Of a stretch of DNA of 64,000 nt, positions 46,159 through 59,490 are shown piece after piece. Every line of letters begins with the position of its first letter. The first letter of the stretch is position 1. The notes under the pieces are model-generated. The model searched no databases and was not told where the DNA came from. It saw nothing but the letters and a program-made list of their open reading frames with translations. The position numbers and the translations under genes are program-made. This stretch comes from Adineta steineri (lineage: Eukaryota; Rotifera; Eurotatoria; Adinetida; Adinetidae): NCBI GenBank assembly GCA_905250115.1, contig CAJNOI010000071.1, positions 309,135-373,134 of the forward strand, given 5' to 3'.

Positions 46159-46166
46159 ATATGTAT

Positions 46167-47124
46167 GAAACTAAATTAGGAATTGCTTAACTAAACTGTA
46201 TTAAGATCAATTTTTGTTTGTTCCTTTTTAATACGAACAAATAATACAAAGTAAATGTTTTAAACTACATTCTGACAGTTATTCTTCACTCTTTTATTAT
46301 TTTCTATTTTGACAATGTTTTCTGAGTATCTATCGTAAGATCAACATATATATTTGTCCCATCAACAACCAATATATGATGTTATCAGTGTGCTCTACTA
46401 ACATTTACTAAAACATATATAACGCAATAAGATTAGATCTAATGTTACGAGTATATGACATAAAATGCAACTAGCTGGGATCCGCGTGGGCTACATGTGG
46501 TAAAAAAAGAAAAAGTATTTTATTTCACATTAAGACCGCACCTAAGTGTGATTGGTTGATACTATCAGCATATTGCACTAACCTTCACAAAGGCACATGC
46601 AGAAGGACAAAATTTGATGCGGTACTATGTACAAAATAATATTAAAATGAAATTAGTTCGAAGTCATAAATGTTGATATAAGAGTTAATAGATATACTGT
46701 ATTTTTTTAATAAACTATATTAAATTTACTATAGAAATGAATTCATCAAGCAAAAATATCTGGAGAACATTTACGATTAGACTTTTTATTGTAACAGAAT
46801 ATAAAACGTTTTGAGATATATTACTTTGAATTGAAAATGAAATATATAGAAAAATATTTTACAACGAATTGTATAAAATGAAATTTTCAAGTTCAATTCA
46901 TAAAGAATTGTCTTAGTTTTTTGAATGCTATTTTTCTTCCTATAACAATTAACAACCATGCAAACCAATAAATAACTAATAGAAACGAAGAAAAATAAAT
47001 TAACAAATTAGTTATTAACATAGTGTTTATTGTTATTGATTATTGCCAGGTTAATAAATCCCCGAGAATTTTTTTTTTCTATAGACTAAAAAATAAAAAG
47101 AAGAAAGTTGAAGTGTATGTTTCT
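46167..47124. other. Intergenic spacer
   Basis: AT-rich DNA between the MITE and the kinase gene; no supported ORF or element seen. It contains the 3' ends of both flanking genes, RasGRP (+) and the kinase (-). Confidence 0.4.
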
Positions 47125-48296
47125 TCAACTGCGAGTATATGGATGAAATATAAGCGCATTTATATCGGCTCTTGACTGCGGATTAGGAACTAATGTACGA
47201 CGAAGTATATCATTAACAGATGGATCGGGATATGCTGGTTGTCCAATTGGAGGATTCGATGCTAAAGCATGATAAGTAGGTGGTCGACCGTAAACCATAA
47301 AATAAAGAATAGCACCTAATGACCAAATATCAGCTTTTGGCCCATAAAATCGTTGTAAACCAGCAACATCTTGCATGACTTCTGGGGCACTTTTTTGTTT
47401 TTATATAGAAAATCAAATAGAAATTTTTTATATTTATTATTGTTAACTTACCTAAAGAATGGAGTTCCCATACGAGCATGACTATAGAGAAATAAAAGAA
47501 AATATTTTGCATAGAAAATAAAAAAAAGGAAGTAGGTCGTTTACCCTAAACTATCAGCTTTTCTTGATATACCTAAATCAGCTATTTTAAGTGTTCGTCC
47601 AAATAGAATTAAATTATCTGGTTTTAAATCCATATGAATAATTTGATGTGCATGAAGTGTACGAACAATACTAACCATTTGATGCCAAAATTCTTTAATC
47701 ATTACTGGATCGATAGATGGACCCGAATTATTGTTCATTTGTCGTAAGCGATTAATTAATGTTAATAAATTTTCTCCACCTAATTCCATAACAATATAAC
47801 CTTGACAACGAAATACCAAAATAAAAATATTGATGTTTATTCAGAACAATTTCTATCTTACCTTGACCAGATCGGGCATCGAAATCAAAATCATGAATCA
47901 CAACAACATGACGTGATTCTTGCCGTAATCGTTCAAGATGTGCAACTTCGTTTAGATAAGTTCGAACAAGATTTTGACTACGAGCAGGTGGCAAGCCATT
48001 TAAATTAATTACTTTAATAGCTACAGGTCTACCATCCAATCGTTTTGCTTGATAAACAGAACCTATTTTAATAATTAAAAATGAATTTTATTTTGTATAA
48101 TAAATTAAATTAGAATACCAAAACCACCAGAGCCCAAACGTCGTTCAAATGAATATGGTACATTATGAATCTGAACAGTTATACCAGTATATGGATCTTT
48201 GTTAAGGAGCCGATTAGCACGACCTATATAAATGTAATAATCAATTATATTCTATTCGAGCTTAACAATTAAATACAAACTTATCAATCCACCCAT
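47125..48296 (-). CDS. TTK/Mps1-like protein kinase, 6 exons, 290 aa
   Basis: Serine/threonine-type kinase consisting almost only of the catalytic domain. Exons in order: 48296-48281, 48223-48119, 48062-47862, 47800-47545, 47481-47452, 47389-47125; 873 nt, in frame. Motifs: Gly loop RRLGSGGFG, VAIK lysine, YIVMELGGENLLTL hinge region, catalytic loop HMDLKPDN (His-Met-Asp in place of HRD), DLG in place of DFG, GTPFFSAPEVM activation segment, and ADIWSLGAILYFMVYGRPP. The lobe after DLG and the PNPQSRADINALIFHPY end are most like TTK/Mps1, the spindle checkpoint kinase. The long N-terminal TPR region of TTK is absent, so a checkpoint role is not assured. Catalytic Lys, Asp and metal-binding Asp are all kept, so activity is likely. 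Oddly the first exon is only 16 nt. Confidence 0.75.
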
Positions 48297-50258
<1,962 letters not shown>

Positions 50259-51070
50259 AAATAAATAAATTTGTTTTTATGATAAGTAAAATATTATTTT
50301 TTTTCGATTATACAAAGAAAATATTTCGTAATCTTCAAAAGGTAGGTTTCTTTTCGATACAATCAAATGATGTTTTTTTCAAGATGAAGGTCATTCTACT
50401 TATAGAAATTGATTTTCTACGAAATAGTTGTTTTGTTTTTCTTGGCAAAACAAAGAATCTCGTGTCACGAGAATGGTTGACTCACTAGGAAAAAAATCAT
50501 ATCTTAGCAACTACTTCATTATCAAAACTAGCGATAATATCCATAAATCATAAATTGATAAAGAAAAAAACAAGTCATGACTTTTTTTTGCGGTATTATA
50601 CAATGATCTTAATTCATTTGTTGTAGTTACTTGAAATAAAAATATAAACATTCTCATTGTTATAATAATATATACATGATTAATTGAAAAGGTTAACTAA
50701 ATATTGTTCTGAAATTGAAGCTAAGAAATATGACTATAAAAAAAACAATGCGTCATTTAACGACACTCATAGTCAATATAGTGATGAATCATCAAAATGA
50801 AAATCAGAATTTTTCTTTCATATATTCTTTGTTGATGTCTACAAAAAATGTTGCTACCATCAGAACGTATAAAATATTTTTTTTTATAGTGACATGAAAG
50901 CATAATCAATATCGTAAAGAGTACTTTTTTGCCTACCAGACAGAGTGTTGTCAACGATAGAGAAAAAAAAGGAAGAGAGAGAGAGCGGGTGAGAAAGAAC
51001 AAGAATAATTCTTTCGAAATCATCCTATAGATTGTCACGAAAAATAAAACATTACCAAATTTGTTGAAAT
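50259..51070. other. Spacer between the two Rap1-like genes
   Basis: AT-rich, no convincing ORF. It contains the 3' UTR of Rap-like A (AATAAATAAA directly after its stop) and the promoter of Rap-like B. Confidence 0.45.
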
Positions 51071-51985
51071 ATGCCAATTTCAGAATACAAATTATGTGTT
51101 TTTGGTTCGGGTGGTGTGGGAAAATCATGTCTAGTAAATATAAAAGATTATTTAAGATCTATTTTTGAATTTCATGTATCTAGACTATGCAATTTGTTCA
51201 AGGTATTTTTATGCCAAAATATGATCCAACTATTGAAGATGTTTATAAAAAAGTATATTTCATTTTTATATTTCTTTCTTTTTATATTTTTTGAATAATA
51301 GACAGTTGAAATTGATGGAAAACAATATTCATTAGAAATTCTTGATACAGCTGGAACAGTAAACTATAATTAAAATAACTATTCTTTTATTTTATTTTCA
51401 ATTGTTAGGAAGAATTTTCAGCAATGAGAGATTTATATGTTAAAAATGGACATGGATTTGTTCTTGTTTATTCAATAACATCACAAGCAACATTTAATGA
51501 TTTAGATGAATTTTATGATCGAATTATACGTATTAAAGATATAGAAATTCATGTAAATATAAAGTTTTCAAAAAGGAAAAACGTATAAATTTCTATTTAG
51601 GGTCAACCAGCATTAGTTCTTGTTGGAAATAAAAGTGATTTAGAAGATGAACGTGTTGTTGGACGTCAATCAGGACAAGAATTAGCAAGAAGATGGAAAT
51701 GTACGTTTCTTGAAACATCAGCAAAGAATTTATTAAATGTTAATGAAGTAAGAATAACTTTTGAAGTAAAGATTTTTTATGCTGAAATTTCTTTTTGTTA
51801 TTTTTAAGATATTTTGTGATCTTGTTCGACAAATAGATCGAGCAACAACTAAATCAAATACTCGTTTTGCAAAAGATCAAGGATCATCGCATCGAACACG
51901 AACCATTGACAGTACACATTCATCTAGACAACCATCTTCAAGTAAAAAATCTCGCAAGGGCAAAGACAAATGTGTTTTACTTTGA
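51071..51985 (+). CDS. Rap1-like small GTPase B, 6 exons, 218 aa
   Basis: Tandem paralogue of the GTPase at 49420. Exons: 51071-51133, 51184-51252, 51302-51358, 51409-51552, 51601-51747, 51809-51985; 657 nt, in frame. Motifs: [45 protein letters not shown] (Rap-type Thr), NKSD, ETSAK. The tail is Ser/Arg/Lys-rich and ends KDKCVLL, so it has a polybasic region plus a geranylgeranyl-type CAAX, which favours plasma-membrane targeting. It has two extra introns (after GKSCL and after KDIEIH) compared with copy A, while the introns after YKK, after DTAGT and after NVNE coincide. The duplication is therefore old. Confidence 0.9.
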
Positions 51986-52240
51986 TTTTTGATGTTTCTA
52001 TGTTATTTTCATAATAAAAAATAAACATGATTATTTTCATTATTTTATTAATTTGTATATTTAAAAAAAAACAAAACTAACAATAAAATATATACAGAAG
52101 AGTATTATTCATTCTCTTTTTCATTTTGAATCAAAAAAAATCTACACAAAACAAATGTATCAATCAAAGAAAAAAAATAAACTAAGAAATCTTTCACTAC
52201 TAAAGAATACTTTTAAAAAAATAATTCTAAATCACAGGTA

Positions 52241-54231
52241 TTATTTCTTTTTTGTCCAATCTGGTTGTAATCTTCTTGAATTGTAATATTCATGAGAAGC
52301 TCGATTACATATTGGTAACCATTCACTAGCTTGATCTTCAACGGCCTAAAAATAAAAAAACAATATGATAATCTTTACATTTTTTTTGCTCCTTATTTAC
52401 TTGAAGATAAACATAAGCATCAGTACCATAACCATCAATGGAATGAATTTCCATATCACCATTAAAATATCGTGCATAAAGTCGACTCTAAATATTGATA
52501 AAATAGACACCTGCGCGGAGTCAAGTAAACCTCATGTCAATAATTCGACTGTAGCGTTAAAAATTATTTAAGTTCATAGTTTTGTAGTCCAACATTTTCT
52601 CTACAAAATGATGTATTTTGAAGGATCGACAGACGTCTTAGGAAGTCTCAAAACCAAAATAAAATACAGAAAATGTTGGACTACAAAACTATGAACTTAA
52701 ACAATCTTCAACGTTAAAGGTGAACTATTGACATGCGGTTTACTTGGCTTTTGACAAATATAACGTACTATTGGAAGACCATAACCGAAGCCTGCTAATG
52801 GAATTGGACCTGAATGTTGAGCATCATTTAATGACACAGGTCTTGGTGCAGTTGAATACATATATCTAAAAATTGTATCAGCTTTTGAACGAGGAATACC
52901 ACCACCACGATCACTAAAAAACAAAACATATGATAATTATTTAATCATAGATATTTTTACCTTATACGAATAGTTAAATCTTCTTTTGCTTTAACAATAT
53001 CAACCTAAAACAGAAGAAATAAAATTATTTTCAAAAACAAAAATTCTAACAAACTTTTATTGCTGGTAATGTACTATCTGTCTTTTTACTTTCGATATAT
53101 TCTACAGTTGCGCGCATGGAATTCTAAATAAAATTAGTTTTATCAATAAAAATATAAAATAACTAATTTTACTTTGAATAATTCAAACATAACATGATAT
53201 AGATGTGATGAAACATACGGTATTGCAATGGGTTCATCGGGATTAATTGCTAAATACATAATAAATGATGTTTTATTTTTATTTTAAGAAAAAACTAAAC
53301 ATTCAAAATTACCATTTATACTCCGAAGATCTAAGGTAGGAGATTTTAAATAATAACTGTCACATAAAAATTGAGCATTTTCGAATGCATCTAGAAGCAA
53401 AAAAATTCATTTTTTCGTTTAATTAGATTATTTATTTGTTAATACTATTAATAACTTCTTCTACATAACAAGTAGGATCAACAAAACCAAGATGCGAAGG
53501 ATGTATAGGTACTTCTTCACCAAAACACATTGCTAATAAAAGAAAAATGAAAATAATTACGTGGAATTAAATAAAACCCTTACTGTGTTGATAGATGAGT
53601 AAGCGAATTGATATTCGAGATAAATAAAATCTATTAAGAAAATATTGTATTTGTGATTCTTCATATTCTTGTACATGTCCAAAATCGGAGAATTCCATAT
53701 AACCCTAGAATTAAAATATTATTTAATGATAAAAAACATTTTTCATATTACTTGTGATAATGTTTCAACAACAGTTGTATGTCTTCTTCGTATATTTTGT
53801 AAAACTTCAGTAAATCTACATACATCATAATTATAAATCATTTGAATTTTTTTTCTTTACTTTTTAACAGTATCATCAGTTGGTTGTAAACCTTTAAATG
53901 AATGTAGTTCAGTTAAACTTGCTCCATACCATCCATTAACTGTTTTAAAACTTGGCATTTGAAGAAGACGTGGAGGTAGATGTGCCATTTCTTTCATCAT
54001 TGATGCAAGTCGAACTGGTAATTCATTCCGAAGAAATAAAAATGATTGTTTAGCATCACCTTCACGTGCTATTTCATTCAAAAAGAAAATAAATTCAAAA
54101 AATAAATAGATAAATTCTATACCAAATTCGACAATTCTTTTCATTGTTAATCCAGTTGGTGCATATTTCGCATAATGATCAACAATATGTGCTAATGATT
54201 TATGTGTACGTAAAAAACGAGTAAAATACAT
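52241..54231 (-). CDS. Pyruvate dehydrogenase kinase family protein A, 12 exons, 397 aa
   Basis: Mitochondrial-type kinase that phosphorylates and inactivates a 2-oxoacid dehydrogenase E1. Exons in order: 54231-54123, 54068-53861, 53815-53752, 53704-53584, 53532-53446, 53390-53313, 53249-53173, 53123-53055, 53004-52961, 52913-52769, 52487-52401, 52345-52241; 1194 nt, in frame. Helical N-domain ([19 protein letters not shown]), then the GHKL ATPase part: N-box [20 protein letters not shown]1 [21 protein letters not shown]2 [24 protein letters not shown]. It ends with PDWTKKK, where DW matches the PDK C-terminal DW motif that helps dimer and lipoyl binding. Length equals human PDKs. A foldback element occupies the intron after GYGLPI (52488-52768) without touching coding sequence. 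BCKDK is possible but less likely given the DW end. Confidence 0.85.
52522..52747. mobile_element. Foldback MITE in an intron of PDK-like A
   Basis: About 226 bp with long inverted arms. CAAGTAAACC at 52522-52531 pairs with GGTTTACTTG at 52738-52747, and TTTAAGTTCATAGTTTTGTA pairs with its complement further in. The arms continue to AGAAAATGTTGG, leaving a short loop around 52605-52670. It carries no ORF. The donor of its host intron (GTACGT) is intact. Confidence 0.7.
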
Positions 54232-54375
54232 TATTTATTTATTTATTCGGCTAATTATGTTAATCATTCTCCATTTATATCTAAAAATTATTTTATTATG
54301 AGATCAAGATGATAATAAGTTATATTCTATATATGGGGAAATGGATAATAAAAAAAAAGAATAGTACAAATTTGT

Positions 54376-57168
54376 TCATTTCTTTGTCCAATCAGATCCT
54401 TTTTTTGTCGTATATGAGTAACGTATTTTACTAAATATTGGTAATAATTCACTATAAGATAGATCTTAAAATAGTAATTATTGATTTATAAAATAAATTA
54501 CCTTGCATTCTCTGCTGCTGCCTAAAATGGAAAAATATTTATAAATGAAGTTAAAAATTATTCAATTACTTTAATCGAAATATATGCCCAAGTACCAAGA
54601 CCTTCAACGGATGATAAAGCTAGATTTCCTTGGAAATATTTTGCATAAAGACGAGCTATTGGTAAACCATAACCAAGACCGGCAATAGGTGTTCCTTTTG
54701 AATCGAGGGTAAAATCTGAGTTAGGTTTAGGTGCAGTTGAGTACATATAATGAAATAATTGAGATAATTTTGATCGTGGAACACCACCTATATAAAGACG
54801 TTATTTCTATTTTGATGGAATATTGAAAATATCTGTTTGCTATTGTCATAGCACGAGTATTGATTACATATCATTGTACTTTCACCTGAGATCGAGGGCC
54901 AGACAATATAATCTATTTGTTATATTTTCGAGAAACAGAAGTATATATATGTGATCCTATTTTCACGTGACCTATTTGATTTTTAATTGATACACTTTAT
55001 CACATAATACTTTTCCTATAATTATTGATACTTGAATCCTATACATTAGTTTTGTCATTCAGTATTAATCGAGTCAGATTTATTCTATTTATGTAATTAT
55101 AACTGAGAAAACTTACCACCCCTGTCAGCTATTTGTATTGTTAAGTCTTCGTGACCTTTAACAATACGAATACATACAGGTGGATATTCTTTCGCATCGA
55201 GACCATACCGTTCGACAGTTGCACGAAGAGAATTCTACGATATAATAAAATTAAAATTTATAATAGAAAAAACAACTATACCTTTAGTAATTCAAAGATA
55301 ATATGATAAAGATGAGCTGGGATATAAACAAAAGTCACATCATTCTTTTCGTTTTCATGTACTTAGAATATAAAAAAAAAATATTATTATATTTAATATT
55401 TATAGAATAGCTTTACCATTGTGAGACGAAATTTCAATTGTAGGGACTGGATATGAAGCTCGTTCGAACAATTGTTTTGCCGTAGCATAAGCATCTATAT
55501 AAGCGAAAAATGTATGGAGATGAAATAGATTGGTAATCGATCTCAGCGCAAATATTGTTTTTCTTGTCTGTCTTTTATCGTTATTTTTTCGTAGAATAGA
55601 ATGAAAAAAAAAAAGATGTTCTTTTCTTTTTCTTTTCTTTCTGATTGCATTTATAGTTGAATACGACTTACACATTCGAAAATTGTTCGCTCCAGGTATT
55701 TTGTTATCAGAAAAAGAATCAACTAAAAAATTTTCTTCTACTTTTAAAATGACTAGTTATTATAACTTTAGTATAGAACAATTTATTTATTTTAATAATA
55801 ATTTATCTAAAGATTAGTTTATGTGACCTTCACTATTTTACAAAATGGCATTTGATAAACAAACAATGTGTATGTAAATATAGAAATGGTCTTTTTTTTC
55901 AGTAAACTAAAGCAACAATATTCGTTTAATTTTTAATTATCTTTAATAAATATTTAAAAGATAAACAATCTTTCCGGCACATTTACTTTAATAAAAAAAA
56001 TCTGTTTTGTTTTATTTGACAGGTGAAGTAATACTCACAAAATAATCAGTTTTATATACACTTAGAGATAAAGTATGATGAAGGCAAAATGTATTTAGAC
56101 GCCGTACTTTTTCTTTATGATATTTGATTACAGTCTATTCACATGTAACATATTCATCTATTTATAACAACCTTTAAATTATTATTATCAGTCGATAACC
56201 TCATATACAGATGTTTGGAAGAATTTCTTTTTTTTTGGAATAAAAATTTACCTCTAACTATACTTGCAACATCACAATAAGGATCGATAATACCCGCTTG
56301 TTGTGAATGTTGAGGTAATTCATTACCAAATAAAAGAGCTAGAAAAAAACATGATTTTAATAAATATTTAATTAATAAAATAAAGATTTTTTTTTTATTA
56401 ACTATGTTGATAAATTAATGTTCTTATACCAATACGATTCATAAAGAATCGATCATAAAAATATTGTAAACGATTTCTTTCTATTAAATCAATAGGACCT
56501 GCTTTTTCAAGTTCCATATAAGCCTAAAATATGAAATTTATTAAGTATCAAAATAAGAAATCTGTTATAAACTCGTGCTAGTGTCGGGACAATATTTGCA
56601 TGTCGTCGACGAATTTCAACTAATGTTTCTGTAAATCTATAGAAAAATAAGAAGATAAATCCTATTATAAACTAAATAGTATTGAAATACTTGCGGAGTG
56701 TTGTTGCATCTGGTTCAGCATCTTTAAATGCAAGAACTTCTGAAAAACTTTGATCATATAATGAATTTGCTAATTTCAAACTTGGCATTTCAAGTAATCT
56801 AAGAATGAAATGTAAGTTTTATTTGTTTACTCTTATATATACATATTTGTTATCATACTTAGCTGGTATATAATCCATTTCTTTACGCATATGAGACCAT
56901 CGAACAAGTAATTCAACACGTAAAAATTTATATGAATGTTTCATATCACCATCAACGGCTACAAAAAGACAACGACAACAATAATGTCGAGAGATATTTC
57001 TTCTAAATAAATTTTCTTCAACATACCAAAATCAATAAGACTTTTAAGTGTAACCGGTGTAGGTTGAAATTTTGCATAATTATCAAATTGATTTGCAAGT
57101 GTAAAAAGTCTTCGACTAAACTGCATATTTCTATGTACACTACCAAGATATCTGAAGACTAGTCTCAT
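54376..57168 (-). CDS. Pyruvate dehydrogenase kinase family protein B, 12 exons, 403 aa
   Basis: Tandem paralogue upstream of copy A, same strand, 144 bp from it. Exons in order: 57168-57027, 56958-56859, 56798-56691, 56636-56573, 56523-56403, 56338-56252, 55494-55417, 55361-55282, 55234-55117, 54787-54570, 54521-54502, 54451-54376; 1212 nt, in frame. The start [16 protein letters not shown] is basic and could be a mitochondrial presequence. Motifs: [57 protein letters not shown], and a C-terminal SDWTKK retaining the DW pair. GTW replaces the usual GTD in the last strand. Several introns match copy A, but here the GYGLP intron is absent and a 20-nt exon is present near the end. Intron 6 is unusually large (757 bp). 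Confidence 0.85.
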
Positions 57169-57461
57169 TATTTCATATATATATATATCATAGCAATTAA
57201 AAAAACAAACATTTATTCATGTGTTATTTCATATCAAAATGAGATCAATTTCGATAGTATCTAGGTTACAGATATAACTTACAGTATAATTTTTTTCCTG
57301 AAGATAATACTCAATTAATAACAATCTAAAGAAAAAGGTATTAATAACGATTTTTCAATACATAATAATTATGTTAGTAAACAAACAAACAAGAAAAAAT
57401 AACAGATCATTATGAAACCATGAATTTTATTTAAACATGAAATAAAGAAAAAGAATTAAGT

Positions 57462-58220
57462 TTATGAATTAAGTAAACGTTGTGTTGTTTGTGTAACTTT
57501 GTTTTCAATATCTGTTACATTTGTATCAACAAAAGTTAACATTTTAAAACATGAATCTAATGTTTTTGTTAATTGTTTTATATTTTGTTCATTAACAAGT
57601 GTTGTATCAAGTTGTTGATTTGTTGTTGTTAAATCTTGATCAGGATCATTATCATCATCTTGTTCATTCATTTTATCAACAATTTCTTGTAAATCTTTTG
57701 TTGAACATTTAACTAATGAATCTAATTGCTCCATTAACTGAAAATTTTTCATACGTTCATTAAATGTTAATGGTAAATTTTGATTTAAATATAAATTTTG
57801 TTGTTGAATTGAATAGATGTCTTGTTGTAATGGTGGTAATTGTGAAATATCATTTTCTAAACTTTTTAAATTTAATTCTAATTCTTTTTCATGTGTATCT
57901 AATAATTTTAATTCATCTTGCAAATGATTTTGTTGTAATTGCATTTGATTTATATCACGTTGAATTAATTGTAATGTTTCACGATATGCTGATAAATCAA
58001 CATCACGTTGTCGAACTGATTGAGAAAGATTTTCATAAGATAAACGATGTTTTGTATCAAAATCAGTTTGCCATTTTGTTAATAAACGTTCAAAATCACG
58101 ATATGTACGCGTTACTGGTTTATTTGTTGTTGTTGTTGTTATTGTACTTGTACTTGTGATTGGAATTGTTGATGGAGTTGTAGTTGTTGTTGTTGATTGT
58201 GCTTGAAGAAAAAAATTCAT
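57462..58220 (-). CDS. Nup62 C-terminal-domain-like coiled-coil protein B (252 aa)
   Basis: Single-exon ORF. A short Thr/Pro-rich N-terminus (about residues 8-38) precedes a continuous coiled coil. The opening TYRDFERLLTKWQTDFD and the ELKLLDTHEKELELNLKSLE segment resemble the Nup62/Nsp1 C-terminal domain, the part that assembles with Nup54/Nup58 in the central channel of the nuclear pore. The FG-repeat half is missing. An acidic insert (DDDNDPDQD) sits before the last helix. The start is 34 bp after the stop of the homologous gene at 58255-58809, and an AG acceptor (ATTCTAG) abuts its ATG. Nup62 is the best match by pattern only; a generic coiled coil is possible. Confidence 0.6.
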   Translation of the reverse strand: MNFFLQAQSTTTTTTPSTIPITSTSTITTTTTNKPVTRTYRDFERLLTKWQTDFDTKHRLSYENLSQSVRQRDVDLSAYRETLQLIQRDINQMQLQQNHLQDELKLLDTHEKELELNLKSLENDISQLPPLQQDIYSIQQQNLYLNQNLPLTFNERMKNFQLMEQLDSLVKCSTKDLQEIVDKMNEQDDDNDPDQDLTTTNQQLDTTLVNEQNIKQLTKTLDSCFKMLTFVDTNVTDIENKVTQTTQRLLNS

Positions 58221-58254
58221 CTAGAATTTATAGAAGAAGAAAAAATTAAGCTAT

Positions 58255-58809
58255 TTATATTTTTATTTGTTTAATAGTCTCTTGAATATTATGAATATCA
58301 TGAAAACATGTTTCTAATTCATCTGTTGTATTTATAATTGATTCATCTGTATTTATTTTAAGTATATGATTAAGTTGTTTCATAGTTTGATCAAGTTCAG
58401 TAAGATGAGTATCAACTGATTCCATAAGTTCATAAGTTATTGAACGATCCTGTTCAATTTTTGGATTTGATAGAATAGTTGGTAGTAAATTTTTACTTTC
58501 TGTATTTAAGTTGTCAATATCAATCTCGAGTTCATCATTATATTTAGTTAAACTTTGAACTGATAATTGAAACTGTTGTAGATTGCCTTCGAGATTTGTA
58601 AGTAAATCTTGAGTTTGAATAAATGATTCAGTTGTTTTATTCAGTACTTGTTGTTTTTCATTTAATTGTTTAGCATAGTCAAGAAGATATTCTTCATTTT
58701 TTAATAAATCATGATGCCATTGATTGATTATTTGTTGTAAATCATTGGATGTTTTATTAGGTTTAGTAAGAATTGTTGAAATTGATTCACTTTTTGAAGA
58801 TGAAGACAT
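58255..58809 (-). CDS. Nup62 C-terminal-domain-like coiled-coil protein A (184 aa)
   Basis: Single-exon ORF, Ser-rich for its first about 15 residues and then helical throughout. The segment LQQIINQWHHDLLKNEEYLL parallels the start of the Nup62/Nsp1 coiled-coil domain, and ITYELMESVDTHLTELDQTM parallels its later helix. Like its downstream neighbour it has no FG repeats, so it could only act as the scaffold part of a channel nucleoporin, or be a diverged copy. The ATG at 58807-58809 is the first in the frame. The downstream gene starts 34 bp after its stop. Confidence 0.6.
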   Translation of the reverse strand: MSSSSKSESISTILTKPNKTSNDLQQIINQWHHDLLKNEEYLLDYAKQLNEKQQVLNKTTESFIQTQDLLTNLEGNLQQFQLSVQSLTKYNDELEIDIDNLNTESKNLLPTILSNPKIEQDRSITYELMESVDTHLTELDQTMKQLNHILKINTDESIINTTDELETCFHDIHNIQETIKQIKI

Positions 58810-59177
58810 GGTTTTTACTATTTTGTGGTGAAAGTAAAATGAAAGGAAAAGAAAATATTACATACAAATATGAATGAAGAACAAAGAATCTATTGGGTAG
58901 AACGTGCAAATATATTATTTACATAATAGATGTCAGTAGTGGTAGGAAGATTTTTTTTCACACACAAAAAAGACGGAAAGTTATATTATATATGATCGGA
59001 AGAAGTCGAATTAAGATTGTTTGAATTATTAGTTGTAGATCTTTATTTAACATAAAGAAAAAATAAAAAATGACAACAAAAATGATAAATTTTTTTTATG
59101 AGTACAAATAGTGCCTGACAACTATAACTGTAAAACATATATTAATAGATAAACTTGTGTGTCATAATTGCCATTAT

Positions 59178-59454
59178 TTAGTTTAAATGTTCATCAATAT
59201 CGATTATTTCACCTGAAATATTCAATAAATCCCGCTCACCATGTGCATCATCTTCATACAACATGAATTTTGCTGTTCTTGTAAATAATGGACGTTGAGC
59301 ACATAAACAATTAGCAATGTCATTCATATTCATATTTCCGGGTGGAAATAATCTTTGTTATGATTTATTTTTGCCGATAAAGAGCATAGCACCATTTACT
59401 TGTATGGTACATAGATAGTACTTACGTTTACTTCTTGTCCTTTCTGGAAAACAT
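59178..59454 (-). CDS. Small two-exon gene, 65 aa, unidentified
   Basis: Exon 1 59454-59432 (MFSRKDK and two bases) and exon 2 59352-59178, joined in phase 2 across a 79-bp intron with donor GTAAAC and acceptor AACAAAG; 198 nt, in frame. The peptide contains MNDIANCLCAQRPLFTRTAKF and a strongly acidic C-terminus (SGEIIDIDEHLN). Exon 2 reads as genuine coding sequence by composition. I do not recognise a family. A larger gene whose upstream exons I cannot see is the alternative. Confidence 0.4.
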
Positions 59455-59490
59455 TTTTCAAATTCGTTAAAAAATTGTAATCTTTCTTCT

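Noticed and set aside
52488-52768. PDK-like gene A apparently broken after GYGLPI by a foldback element
   Set aside because: A GTACGT donor directly follows GYGLPI and a TATTTAG acceptor precedes SRLYARYF, so the element lies within an intron and the frame is intact.
57764-58159. Plus-strand ORF of 131 codons, hydrophobic and Val/Leu/His-rich
   Set aside because: It is the antisense of the Nup62-like coiled-coil gene; its hydrophobic composition follows from the Gln/Thr/Asn-rich sense strand.
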